NCBI GenBank assembly: GCA_025464345.1
Contig: JAODGP010000092.1
Span: 1,925 to 7,819 of the forward strand
Origin: Methanosarcinales archaeon
Lineage (GTDB): Archaea; Halobacteriota; Syntropharchaeia; Alkanophagales; Methanospirareceae
DNA: 5,895 nucleotides
Direction of reading: 5' to 3'
Positions 1 through 5,895 of the stretch are shown in pieces; the stretch's first letter is position 1, and each line of letters starts with the position of its first letter. The notes beneath the pieces were generated by a model that did not search any database, was not told the origin of the DNA, and saw nothing but the letters and a program-made list of their open reading frames with translations. Position numbers and translations under genes: made by a program.

Positions 1-7
1 TATAGTC

Positions 8-403
8 ATGAAACTACAATTAAGATTCCCATCGCACTTGCATGAGGTACCCAACACGGCAGAAGTGATACTTGAAACAGGCGCAAGGATAAATATAGAG
101 CGTGCGTATGTGGATGCTGTACGCAGTGAGCTCATCATTGATGTCCCGAATGATAAGGCAGAGCAGGTAGTCTCGCTTTTCAAGCAGAAGGGTGTGGAAG
201 TACGCAAGCTGGTGAAGCTGATCACATGGGATGAAGACAGATGCATCCATTGTGGCGCCTGTATTTCGGTCTGCCCCGCAGGTGTATTCAGATTCGACCA
301 TACATGGCAGATAACGCTTGAGGAGGAGAAATGCATCAGATGCAACGTATGCATAAAAGCCTGCCCCATGTGCGCACTCGCTTCCGTTGATGACCATGCA
401 TAA
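8..403 (+). CDS. NIL-domain protein with two [4Fe-4S] ferredoxin motifs
   Basis: A 131-residue cytoplasmic electron carrier. Residues 1-73 look like a NIL domain, the small ligand-binding-type fold also found at the C-terminus of methionine ABC transporter ATPases. Residues 74-131 carry two classical cluster motifs, C79-x2-C82-x2-C85-x3-C89-P and C109-x2-C112-x2-C115-x3-C119-P, so two [4Fe-4S] clusters are expected; C122 is an extra cysteine. The NIL-ferredoxin architecture is known in methanogens, where such a protein works with a DUF39 (COG1900) protein in homocysteine formation from aspartate semialdehyde and sulfide. That role is transferred from family knowledge; the DUF39 partner is not in the window and could lie upstream. 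The start opens with the usual beta strand of the domain (MKLQLRFP). The frame stays open to the left edge, so an upstream start is not excluded. The next gene begins 8 bases after the stop, suggesting co-transcription. Confidence 0.88.
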   Translation: MKLQLRFPSHLHEVPNTAEVILETGARINIERAYVDAVRSELIIDVPNDKAEQVVSLFKQKGVEVRKLVKLITWDEDRCIHCGACISVCPAGVFRFDHTWQITLEEEKCIRCNVCIKACPMCALASVDDHA

Positions 404-411
404 GGCGAAAA

Positions 412-1890
412 ATGAAAGAGACTATAACCTCAGAGGAGATGGCTGCACTTGATACCAACTGTAACTTCTTCGGGCTATCACCACTGCAACTGATGGAGAA
501 TGCGGGCTCGTGTATAGCGCGCGAGTTGAAAGCACGGTTTGGTGAGGATATAAACATAGTAATAATAGCAGGCAAGGGCAATAACGGCGGTGATGCGTTC
601 GCCGCGGCACGACATTTCCGTAACGTGCGAGTCATACTCGTGGGTCGCGCGAAGGATTTGAGAACCGAGGAGACGAGGAGGAACTGGCGGATTTTACGTG
701 ATTGCAGGGGCTACATCATGGAGGAGATAACCGATTCCTCTGCTCTTAACGCACTGAAAATAAGCTGCGATGTGATAATTGATGCACTGCTCGGTACCGG
801 CGTGCATGGCAGGCTAAGAGAGCCGGAAGCCACTGCTATTGACATTATCAACAGCACAAATGCGTTTGTTCTCTCAGTGGATGTGCCTTCTGGCTTGAAT
901 CCCGATACAGGCGAATGTGATAAGGCGGTTCATGCCGACCTCACTGTTACGTTCCACAGACCCAAACCCGGCTTATTGAATAATGAACATGTTGGCGAGC
1001 TCGTTATCGCAGATATAGGTATACCAGCGTGTATGGAACGCCTGGCTGGTCCTGGCGATGTGAAGTTAGCGTTAAGGAACCGTGCGCGGAACAGTCATAA
1101 AGGCGATAATGGCAGGGTTTTAATAGTGGGTGGCGGTCCCTTCTCCGGTGCACCCGCGCTCAGTGCACTCGCAGCTCTCCGTACCGGCGTTGACTGGGTA
1201 ACGGTAGCGGCACCAAGAAGAGTGGCTTCAATCATAGCTTCTATATCCCCAAACATCATTGTTCAGCCCCTTTATGGCTCTATACTTAGCGGTGATGACG
1301 TGACACTGATCTCCAACCTGATGAAGAGGCATGATGTGCTCCTCATAGGCATGGGTCTGGGCGCCGCGGAAGAGACTAAAGCCGCTGTGGAACGCATAAT
1401 ATGTGCGGAAACGGTGAAGAAGGCAGTTGTGGATGCTGACGGGCTATATGGGCTGGATCTACCGCTTGAAACTCCCAGACATGTGATCATAACGCCCCAT
1501 GCAGGTGAGTTCAGGAAGATGGGCGTGGCATCACCTCCTGCTGATGAAGAAGAGCGTATAGAGTTTGTAAAGGATTTCTCATCACGGAATCGAGTGGTGA
1601 CGCTCTTCAAAGCCGCTTATGACATCATATCGGATGGTAAGCGATTGAAAGTGAATGTAACGGGCAATGCGGGCATGACGGTCGGCGGTACCGGTGACGT
1701 CCTGGGTGGTATAACCGCAGCACTGTTCGCAATCTCAGATGACGCATTCAGAGCAGCGACCGCAGCGGCTTTTATATCAGGCTATGCCGGTGATGCCGCA
1801 TTCCATGATAAGGGGTTCAGTCTGCTTGCAACCGATGTAATAGAGAAGATACCGGCTACTTTGAGATCAATCACGGGCTCAAAGCCCTGA
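412..1890 (+). CDS. nnr: Bifunctional NAD(P)H-hydrate repair enzyme: epimerase (N) fused to ADP-dependent dehydratase (C)
   Basis: This 492-residue protein repairs damaged NADH/NADPH: the N-terminal YjeF_N domain interconverts R- and S-NAD(P)HX, and the C-terminal ribokinase-like domain dehydrates S-NAD(P)HX using ADP (ATP in some eukaryotes). N-domain landmarks, residues about 1-205: GKGNNGGD at 54-61, IIDALLGTG at 122-130 and SVDVPSGLNPDTGE at 155-168. C-domain landmarks, about 225-492: HKGDNG at 229-234, the glycine/alanine-rich segment from 239, GMGLG at 313-317, DADGL at 341-345, TPHAGEF at 361-367, and GNAGMTVGGTGDVLGG at 418-433, whose D429 is the expected catalytic aspartate. The usual LKG before the nucleotide strand is FKA here (399-401), keeping the lysine. 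Length is normal for the fused form. The start is close behind the ferredoxin gene with only a weak GGCGA-type leader. Its last 12 bases overlap the end of convergent mmp15. Confidence 0.95.
   Translation: MKETITSEEMAALDTNCNFFGLSPLQLMENAGSCIARELKARFGEDINIVIIAGKGNNGGDAFAAARHFRNVRVILVGRAKDLRTEETRRNWRILRDCRGYIMEEITDSSALNALKISCDVIIDALLGTGVHGRLREPEATAIDIINSTNAFVLSVDVPSGLNPDTGECDKAVHADLTVTFHRPKPGLLNNEHVGELVIADIGIPACMERLAGPGDVKLALRNRARNSHKGDNGRVLIVGGGPFSGAPALSALAALRTGVDWVTVAAPRRVASIIASISPNIIVQPLYGSILSGDDVTLISNLMKRHDVLLIGMGLGAAEETKAAVERIICAETVKKAVVDADGLYGLDLPLETPRHVIITPHAGEFRKMGVASPPADEEERIEFVKDFSSRNRVVTLFKAAYDIISDGKRLKVNVTGNAGMTVGGTGDVLGGITAALFAISDDAFRAATAAAFISGYAGDAAFHDKGFSLLATDVIEKIPATLRSITGSKP
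1871..1890. other. Short hairpin across the convergent nnr and mmp15 stop codons
   Basis: The inverted repeat GGGCT-CAA-AGCCC (1875-1887) extends outward as TCA/TGA with one bulged C, giving an imperfect 8-bp stem. It contains the nnr stop (1888-1890) and the complement of the mmp15 stop (1879-1881), so both transcripts would carry it at the end of their coding parts. No T-tract follows on either strand, so an intrinsic terminator is not supported. It could equally be coding coincidence. Confidence 0.3.
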
Positions 1891-3093
1891 GACAAGTGTG
1901 GCGATACCCACCGCACCGGCGTATTGCGAATTTGGTGGCACTATCACATCAGTACCGAGTAGCTGCTCAAACTCCTTCTTCACACCTTCTATCAGCGATA
2001 CACCACCAACGAATATGACTGGCGGTCGCATCTCCATCTCCTGTATCTGTGTCTCGTACACCTGCTCAGCGACCGAGCGGCATGCGGCAGCGGCTACATC
2101 CTCACGCTTCACACCGGCAGCGAGCGATACCACGAGGCTCTGTATGCCGAATACCATGCAGTAGCTCTGCAATTCGTGCCTTTCATGTGATTTCAACGCC
2201 AGCTGCCCGAGCTCTGAGATGCCAACATCAAGCCGATGGGCTGCCACTTCCAGGAACCTGCCTGACGAGCCTCCACAGATACCACCAAGACTGAAACTAT
2301 TTGCTATCCCATCTCGCATGAGTATCAGTTTATTGTTCATACCGCCGATATCAATCACCGATGCTTCGCCCTTATGCCTGCCTGTGAGCAGTGCCGCACC
2401 TTTAGCGACGACACTCACCTCCTCTAAATTCAGGTCCGCCTTCACATGCTCGCCTACAAGCTCTCGCCCGTGTCCGGTGACACCGATAGACTCTATCTCC
2501 TGCTCCTTCATGCCCGCGGCAGCCAGTGCCTTTTCTATCGCTTCATCTGCACTCCTTATCGGGTCTGTCGTCGGCAGCCACGCCTCCCCCACTATATCGT
2601 TCTCTTTCATCACCACGACCTTCGTTGTAGAAGAGCCGGAATCCACGCCCAGGGTTGTGCCCTCCTGCCGCTCCCGCATCAGCAGTGCCTTCCTCGTTAT
2701 CAATGTCTTCAACGCTTCCAGCCGCGCATATAGCTCTATCTCCTTCGGCTTCTCTACATTCGAGTATGCTATTACCGGTATATCGGTCCTCTCATGCAGG
2801 AATCGCCTGATTACATCTTTCACAACCGTGCCCTCGGCACAGCGGAAACAAGTGAGCAATAACGCGCCTTTTATTGATGGGTCTTTCAGCATTGATACCG
2901 CCCTCGCCATCATCATGTTCAAACCCGGACTCTCTGCCCTGAAGCCTATCTCATCACATGCCGATTCCACCTGCGAGAGCTCCATCTCAGGATATACCAG
3001 TTCTATTCCTACCTGATCCGCTATATCATTCAGTATCCACTGCATTCCACTGTATTCCGTGCCACAGGATATCTGTGCTACGCGTGTTGCCAT
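1879..3093 (-). CDS. mmp15: Methanogenesis marker protein 15, ASKHA ATPase of the BadF/BadG/HgdC activator family
   Basis: A 404-residue soluble protein. Residues 1-145 form an N-terminal domain typical of marker 15 (AQISCGTEYSG at 6-16; TCFRCAEG at 81-88). Residues 146-404 are an ASKHA ATPase: phosphate loop 1 GVDSGSSTTK at 149-158, phosphate loop 2 VIDIGGMNNK at 246-255, adenosine motif VGGVSLIEG at 362-370. C273 (GGICGGSSGRF) and C312 (YCMVFGIQSLV) match the two cysteines that hold the dimer-bridging [4Fe-4S] cluster in activators of 2-hydroxyglutaryl-CoA dehydratase and benzoyl-CoA reductase, which drive electron transfer with ATP. The family is tied to MCR-containing archaea; its exact reaction is not known to me, and a part in MCR maturation or reductive activation is inference. 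The start is set by a GGAGGT ribosome binding site. It lies 17 bases behind mmp5 and overlaps nnr by 12 bases, end to end. Confidence 0.93.
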   Translation of the reverse strand: MATRVAQISCGTEYSGMQWILNDIADQVGIELVYPEMELSQVESACDEIGFRAESPGLNMMMARAVSMLKDPSIKGALLLTCFRCAEGTVVKDVIRRFLHERTDIPVIAYSNVEKPKEIELYARLEALKTLITRKALLMRERQEGTTLGVDSGSSTTKVVVMKENDIVGEAWLPTTDPIRSADEAIEKALAAAGMKEQEIESIGVTGHGRELVGEHVKADLNLEEVSVVAKGAALLTGRHKGEASVIDIGGMNNKLILMRDGIANSFSLGGICGGSSGRFLEVAAHRLDVGISELGQLALKSHERHELQSYCMVFGIQSLVVSLAAGVKREDVAAAACRSVAEQVYETQIQEMEMRPPVIFVGGVSLIEGVKKEFEQLLGTDVIVPPNSQYAGAVGIATLVSGL

Positions 3094-3103
3094 GCTATGT
3101 TAT

Positions 3104-3109
3104 ACCTCC
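3104..3109 (-). promoter_or_regulatory. Strong Shine-Dalgarno site (GGAGGT) for mmp15
   Basis: On the minus strand GGAGGT ends 10 bases before the mmp15 ATG, within the 17-base gap behind mmp5. It is the only canonical Shine-Dalgarno sequence at a gene start in this window. It fixes the mmp15 start and implies independent translation initiation from an mmp5-mmp15 transcript. Confidence 0.8.
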
Positions 3110-3110
3110 G

Positions 3111-3551
3111 CTATTTGCCCTTCGGTAGACCGGCTAAGAACGCCATTATCCGGTCCACCGTCTCCTTCATCCGCTCACCGCCTTCGTATCTCACTTCCAG
3201 CGTCGGTATATTTCGCTTACGTATCAGGAACTTGAAGAACTCGTCACTGACCGCGCAACCCATGCAGCCGAAAGTCGGAGGTGCATCAGTAAGGATGATT
3301 GAAGCCTCTGCCTGCTCCAGCAGCGGGGCTAACAGTCCTATCCTGCCCTTTACACCCGCAGGCTCCTCTACCGATACATATCGCAATGCCCGTTTCAGGT
3401 CCTCTTCCGTTACGTTTAATGGCGGTGCATCTATCTCCGCATCACGCACATGCTTGCCTATCTCCCGCATCAATACCACCGGCTCATGCCCTCCTCGCTC
3501 CACCAAATCCGCTAATATCAAACTATTTGGCGGGTATACCAGTACTTTCAT
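3111..3551 (-). CDS. mmp5: Methanogenesis marker protein 5
   Basis: A 146-residue protein that I recognise as the methanogenesis marker 5 family from its opening (VYPPNSLILADLVERGGHEP, residues 5-24), the segment EEPAGVKGRIGLL (62-74) and the cysteine motif FGCMGCAVSDE (94-104). C96 and C99 form a CxxC suited to metal, cluster or thiol chemistry. No signal peptide or membrane segment is visible, so it should be cytoplasmic; length is usual for the family. Its biochemical function is not known to me. It is the first gene of a two-gene operon with mmp15. From memory, the same partners sit together, often with other marker genes such as mmp3, mmp6, mmp7 and mmp17, in methanogen genomes, which suggests a shared role around MCR. 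The upstream leader has only a weak Shine-Dalgarno-like AGGCGA. Confidence 0.9.
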   Translation of the reverse strand: MKVLVYPPNSLILADLVERGGHEPVVLMREIGKHVRDAEIDAPPLNVTEEDLKRALRYVSVEEPAGVKGRIGLLAPLLEQAEASIILTDAPPTFGCMGCAVSDEFFKFLIRKRNIPTLEVRYEGGERMKETVDRIMAFLAGLPKGK

Positions 3552-3603
3552 CTTTAATCGCCTATTTTTACTTTCTATTCTTCATTTAAATTTATTGCTC
3601 ATA
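3552..3603. promoter_or_regulatory. Divergent promoter region between mmp5 and the XPD helicase
   Basis: This 52-base gap contains only 12 G/C bases (about 23 percent) and is the only real intergenic space in the window. It must hold the start signals for mmp5 to the left and probably for the helicase to the right. The two promoters would overlap, so the genes could interfere with or be co-controlled by one another; that is inference. Confidence 0.7.
3584..3593 (-). promoter_or_regulatory. Candidate TATA box for the mmp5-mmp15 operon
   Basis: The near-symmetric run ATTTAAATTT resembles the archaeal TATA consensus TTTAWATA. On the minus strand its centre is about 37 bases before the mmp5 ATG, which would place the transcription start roughly 10-13 bases before the codon. 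For the helicase on the plus strand it is too close (about 15 bases) to act normally; CTATTTTTA at 3562-3570 is a better but weak candidate there. Confidence 0.5.
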
Positions 3604-5487
3604 ATGGATGCAGGTAGTTCATTATTCCCCTTCCCTTCCATCCGTGAAGGGCAGCGGGAATTTATGGCTGATGTGAAACACGCCGTGGAATCAGGCGGGA
3701 TACTCGTCGCTCATGCACCTACCGGCATAGGCAAGACTGTGGCAGCGCTCGTACCCGCACTTCAATATGCCATTGAGAATGATAAGACCGTCTTCTTCCT
3801 CACATCCAAACGGAGCCAGCATAAAATAGCGATTGACACACTCAGGCGGATAAAGGCGGTTAATGATCTGGATATCATCGCGGTTGATATAACATCCAAG
3901 CAGTCAATGTGTCCGCGTGCGGTATCCCTGTATCGCGAGTATTATTCCCTGTTCGTGGAGTTCTGCAAGAACGAGCAGAAGAATAAGCGGTGCTGGTATT
4001 ACATGAACCAGGATGCTGATGCACTCATCCGGATAAAGAGCGAGATAATGCATGTGGAAGAGCTGTGCGAATGGTGCAGATCGCGGCAGATATGCCCATA
4101 TAAGGCGGCACTGGAAGTGGGTAAGACCGCAGATGTCATTGTTTGCGACTATAACCATCTCTTTTCGGGTGATATTGCGGATAAGATACTGGATAAGATA
4201 GAAAGGGGTCTTGAAGACATTATTGTCATTGTTGATGAAGCACATAACCTGCCAGACCGTATAAGAAACAATCTCAGCAGCGAGTTACGATTGAAGACCC
4301 TGACAGAGACTGCGAGGGGCATCAGGAACATTGACCGGGAGCTGCATAACAACCTCTCGCAGTTCGAGCTGATACTGAGGAAGCTGGTGATGAGCGCGGT
4401 GGAAGATAACAAAAAAGAGATCACGGTGAACCGTGCATTCCTCATAGAGGAACTGGAGAAGATGCTGAGGCGACGGATAGAAGTATTGAGTTATAACGAA
4501 TTTGTGGATGCGATAAGGAGCCGTGCAGATAGTATCAATTCCTCTGGGTCTGCTGATCGCGACATATTACAGAGGAATCTGGTGTCCATTGCTGATTTCC
4601 TGGATGCATGGCGAACTGGTGAGAAGTGCCTGCGTATACTCACCATCAATGAAGAACCCACGCTCGCTGTCAAACTCCTTGATCCCGCGGTGCTGAGCGA
4701 ACCGGTATTCAGGAGGACGCATGCGTCCATACTGATGAGCGGCACACTGTGCCCCACCGAGATGTATGCAGATGTGCTGGGTGCCACGAGGATAAGCGGT
4801 CGGGAGATAGTTATGCGTGAGTACAGGTCTCCTTTTCCTCGAGAGAACCGCCTCATCATTGTAACTAAAGGACTCACAACCAGGTACACAAAACGAGGCG
4901 AAGAGATGTACCGGCGGATAGCGCAGAAGATAGATGCGATAGCATGTAATATAAAGGGTTGTATGGCGGTATTCTTCCCGTCTTACGCGCTACAGAAAGC
5001 CATTCTTGCACATATGCCGCCACATACGCGAGAGAGAGTGCTGGTGGAGCGGCGCGATATGAGTAAAGGTGAACGGAACATGTTATATGAGCGATTAAGA
5101 GCAGCGCAATCGGGTATTTTATTCGCGGTACAGGGTGGCTCGTTCTCCGAGGGGCTGGATTATGAATCCAATATACTGAAGGCGATCATCGTTGTCGGAC
5201 TCCCACTAAGCCCCCCAACACTGGAAGTTAAGACCTTACAGGGCTACTATACCGGTAAATATGGTGTGAATAAAGGCAGGCTGTACGGCTATATCTATCC
5301 CGCTATCACGAAGGTGCTGCAGGCAGCGGGCAGAGGGATAAGAAGCGAACATGACCGCTGTATCATTGTCCTTATGGATTATCGGTTCGCACAGTTCCCG
5401 TATAAGAAATGCCTGCCGCCTGATTTCGATATGACATTCTCGGATAATGTGGAGGAGTTATGCCGTAAGTTCTTCAATGCCCGGTAA
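3604..5487 (+). CDS. xpd: XPD/Rad3-like iron-sulfur DNA helicase (superfamily 2)
   Basis: A 627-residue ATP-dependent 5'-3' DNA helicase of the XPD/DinG group, expected to act in DNA repair. Motifs in order: Q-like FPFPSIREGQREF 8-20; Walker A APTGIGKT 38-45; Ia FLTSKR 65-70; DEAH box 211-214; motif III SGTL 379-382; IV VFFPSYALQ 456-464; V GSFSEGLDY 512-520; VI QAAGRGIR 573-580. The insert between Ia and DEAH holds C103, C120, C130 and C164, matching the cluster cysteines of XPD (SMC, FC, RCWYY, CPY), plus C155 and C158. The stretch after the DEAH box is the Arch-domain position. Length fits archaeal XPD. The frame is open 169 codons further upstream, but that part is antisense to mmp5 and looks non-coding, and the family start pattern begins at this ATG. 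No Shine-Dalgarno site is visible, so a short-leader or leaderless mRNA is likely. The last 30 bases overlap the next gene. Confidence 0.93.
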   Translation: MDAGSSLFPFPSIREGQREFMADVKHAVESGGILVAHAPTGIGKTVAALVPALQYAIENDKTVFFLTSKRSQHKIAIDTLRRIKAVNDLDIIAVDITSKQSMCPRAVSLYREYYSLFVEFCKNEQKNKRCWYYMNQDADALIRIKSEIMHVEELCEWCRSRQICPYKAALEVGKTADVIVCDYNHLFSGDIADKILDKIERGLEDIIVIVDEAHNLPDRIRNNLSSELRLKTLTETARGIRNIDRELHNNLSQFELILRKLVMSAVEDNKKEITVNRAFLIEELEKMLRRRIEVLSYNEFVDAIRSRADSINSSGSADRDILQRNLVSIADFLDAWRTGEKCLRILTINEEPTLAVKLLDPAVLSEPVFRRTHASILMSGTLCPTEMYADVLGATRISGREIVMREYRSPFPRENRLIIVTKGLTTRYTKRGEEMYRRIAQKIDAIACNIKGCMAVFFPSYALQKAILAHMPPHTRERVLVERRDMSKGERNMLYERLRAAQSGILFAVQGGSFSEGLDYESNILKAIIVVGLPLSPPTLEVKTLQGYYTGKYGVNKGRLYGYIYPAITKVLQAAGRGIRSEHDRCIIVLMDYRFAQFPYKKCLPPDFDMTFSDNVEELCRKFFNAR

Positions 5488-5895
5488 TAAGATTATGTAG
5501 AAGTCATTGAGTGGATAATCACTGCTATTCAAGGGGTCGGTATGATAAAGTACCTCATCACCGTCGCTCCAGGAGTCATTGTCAGTGTCATTTATGAAAT
5601 AACAGGTATGGTTCACGAATAACAGGGTAGAACTTCCAAATGCGGGTGCTTCAAAGTAACTCTTGTTATAACTTTCGCTTCGCGCAAAAGAAGAGTTGAG
5701 GGTTTCAGGTGTTGGTTGCTCATATCCCTGTGCTGGCATGTAGAGTTCCACCCAATCAGGGAGTCCATCATGGTCATAATCAGTTTGATTGCCGTCTATT
5801 ATCCCATTAGAATCCACATCAGGATTCAATGGATTGCTATACAGTGGGTTCATTGAGGAATTCATAAATTCCACTCCGTCCACTATCCCATCATC
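5458..5895 (-). CDS. Calcium-loop (thrombospondin type 3-like) surface protein, C-terminal part; 5' end beyond the window
   Basis: Only the last 145 codons are present; the frame is open through the right edge and continues upstream. The protein contains acidic Dx[DN]x[DN]Gxx[DN]-type loops like those of EF-hand/thrombospondin type 3 repeats: D26-V-D-S-N-G-I-I-D34-G, D39-Y-D-H-D-G-L-P-D47-W and D105-N-D-S-W-S-D-G-D-E114, the last followed by the common TDPLNSS tail. The first visible residues (DDGIVDGVEF) are the end of another such loop. Seven N-x-S/T sequons (N12, N36, N67, N77, N95, N102, N123) fit a glycosylated exported protein. No signal peptide can be seen because the start is missing. 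The function is unknown; adhesion or envelope structure is a guess. The stop lies inside the convergent helicase gene, and the short unrepetitive tail after residue 128 could be natural or a truncation. Confidence 0.85.
   Translation of the reverse strand, partial: DDGIVDGVEFMNSSMNPLYSNPLNPDVDSNGIIDGNQTDYDHDGLPDWVELYMPAQGYEQPTPETLNSSFARSESYNKSYFEAPAFGSSTLLFVNHTCYFINDTDNDSWSDGDEVLYHTDPLNSSDYPLNDFYIILLPGIEELTA

Noticed and set aside
1272..1610. 112-codon minus-strand frame inside nnr
   Set aside because: It is antisense to the catalytic dehydratase domain, serine-rich and without motif or ribosome binding site.
2219..3016. 265-codon plus-strand frame within mmp15
   Set aside because: It is a shadow of mmp15 on the other strand: serine-rich, with no recognisable motif, while the minus-strand frame has full family motifs.
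3097..3603. 169-codon open extension upstream of the helicase ATG in the same frame
   Set aside because: It is antisense to mmp5, has a serine/proline/arginine-rich composition with no helicase motif, and the XPD N-terminal pattern starts at 3604.
4179..4200. Short tandem GGATAAGATA repeat, two copies 12 bases apart
   Set aside because: It encodes the helical DKILDKIE stretch of the helicase; too short and in coding frame to be a meaningful repeat.
4491..4889. 132-codon minus-strand frame inside the helicase, and similar ones at 3904-4245 and 4149-4445
   Set aside because: All lie opposite conserved helicase sequence and show no domain, leader or coding character.
1..5895. Search for CRISPR arrays, insertion sequences, tRNA or rRNA genes
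   Set aside because: No spaced direct repeats, transposase motifs, terminal inverted repeats, cloverleaf-like sequence or rRNA signature was seen by eye; nearly all the window is accounted for by six genes.

Overview
The window looks like chromosome from an archaeon that carries methyl-coenzyme M reductase (MCR): a methanogen, or an anaerobic methane- or alkane-oxidising relative. The strongest evidence is an adjacent pair of genes that I recognise from family sequence memory as methanogenesis marker proteins 15 and 5, families essentially confined to MCR-containing archaea. Supporting signs are a NIL-domain ferredoxin of the methanogen type, an XPD-like iron-sulfur helicase, TATA-like promoter sequences, and a surface protein rich in N-glycosylation sequons. 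The mix with a calcium-loop surface protein would suit an ANME-1-like or Methanosarcina-class lineage, but the genus cannot be fixed from this sequence.

Layout, left to right. Bases 8-1890 (+) hold a NIL/2x[4Fe-4S] ferredoxin followed 8 bases later by a fused NAD(P)HX epimerase/dehydratase, probably one transcript. Bases 3551-1879 (-) hold mmp5 then mmp15, a compact two-gene operon with a strong ribosome binding site before mmp15. Bases 3552-3603 are an AT-rich divergent promoter region. Bases 3604-5487 (+) encode an XPD/Rad3-family helicase. Bases 5895-5458 (-) hold the 3' end of a gene for a calcium-binding, probably secreted protein that continues past the right edge. Coding density is near total. 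Both convergent gene pairs overlap at their 3' ends, by 12 and 30 bases.

How the genes may fit together. Mmp15 is an ASKHA-fold ATPase related to the activators of 2-hydroxyacyl-CoA dehydratases and benzoyl-CoA reductases. It keeps both cysteines that bridge the [4Fe-4S] cluster in that family and adds an N-terminal cysteine-bearing domain. With Mmp5 it most plausibly serves ATP-driven low-potential electron transfer or metallocluster work connected with MCR; that is inference. The ferredoxin probably supports sulfur/homocysteine metabolism, Nnr is metabolite repair, and XPD is DNA repair. I see no mobile element, CRISPR array, rRNA or tRNA. The most interesting item is the isolated mmp5-mmp15 operon; I do not see a wholly new multi-gene system.
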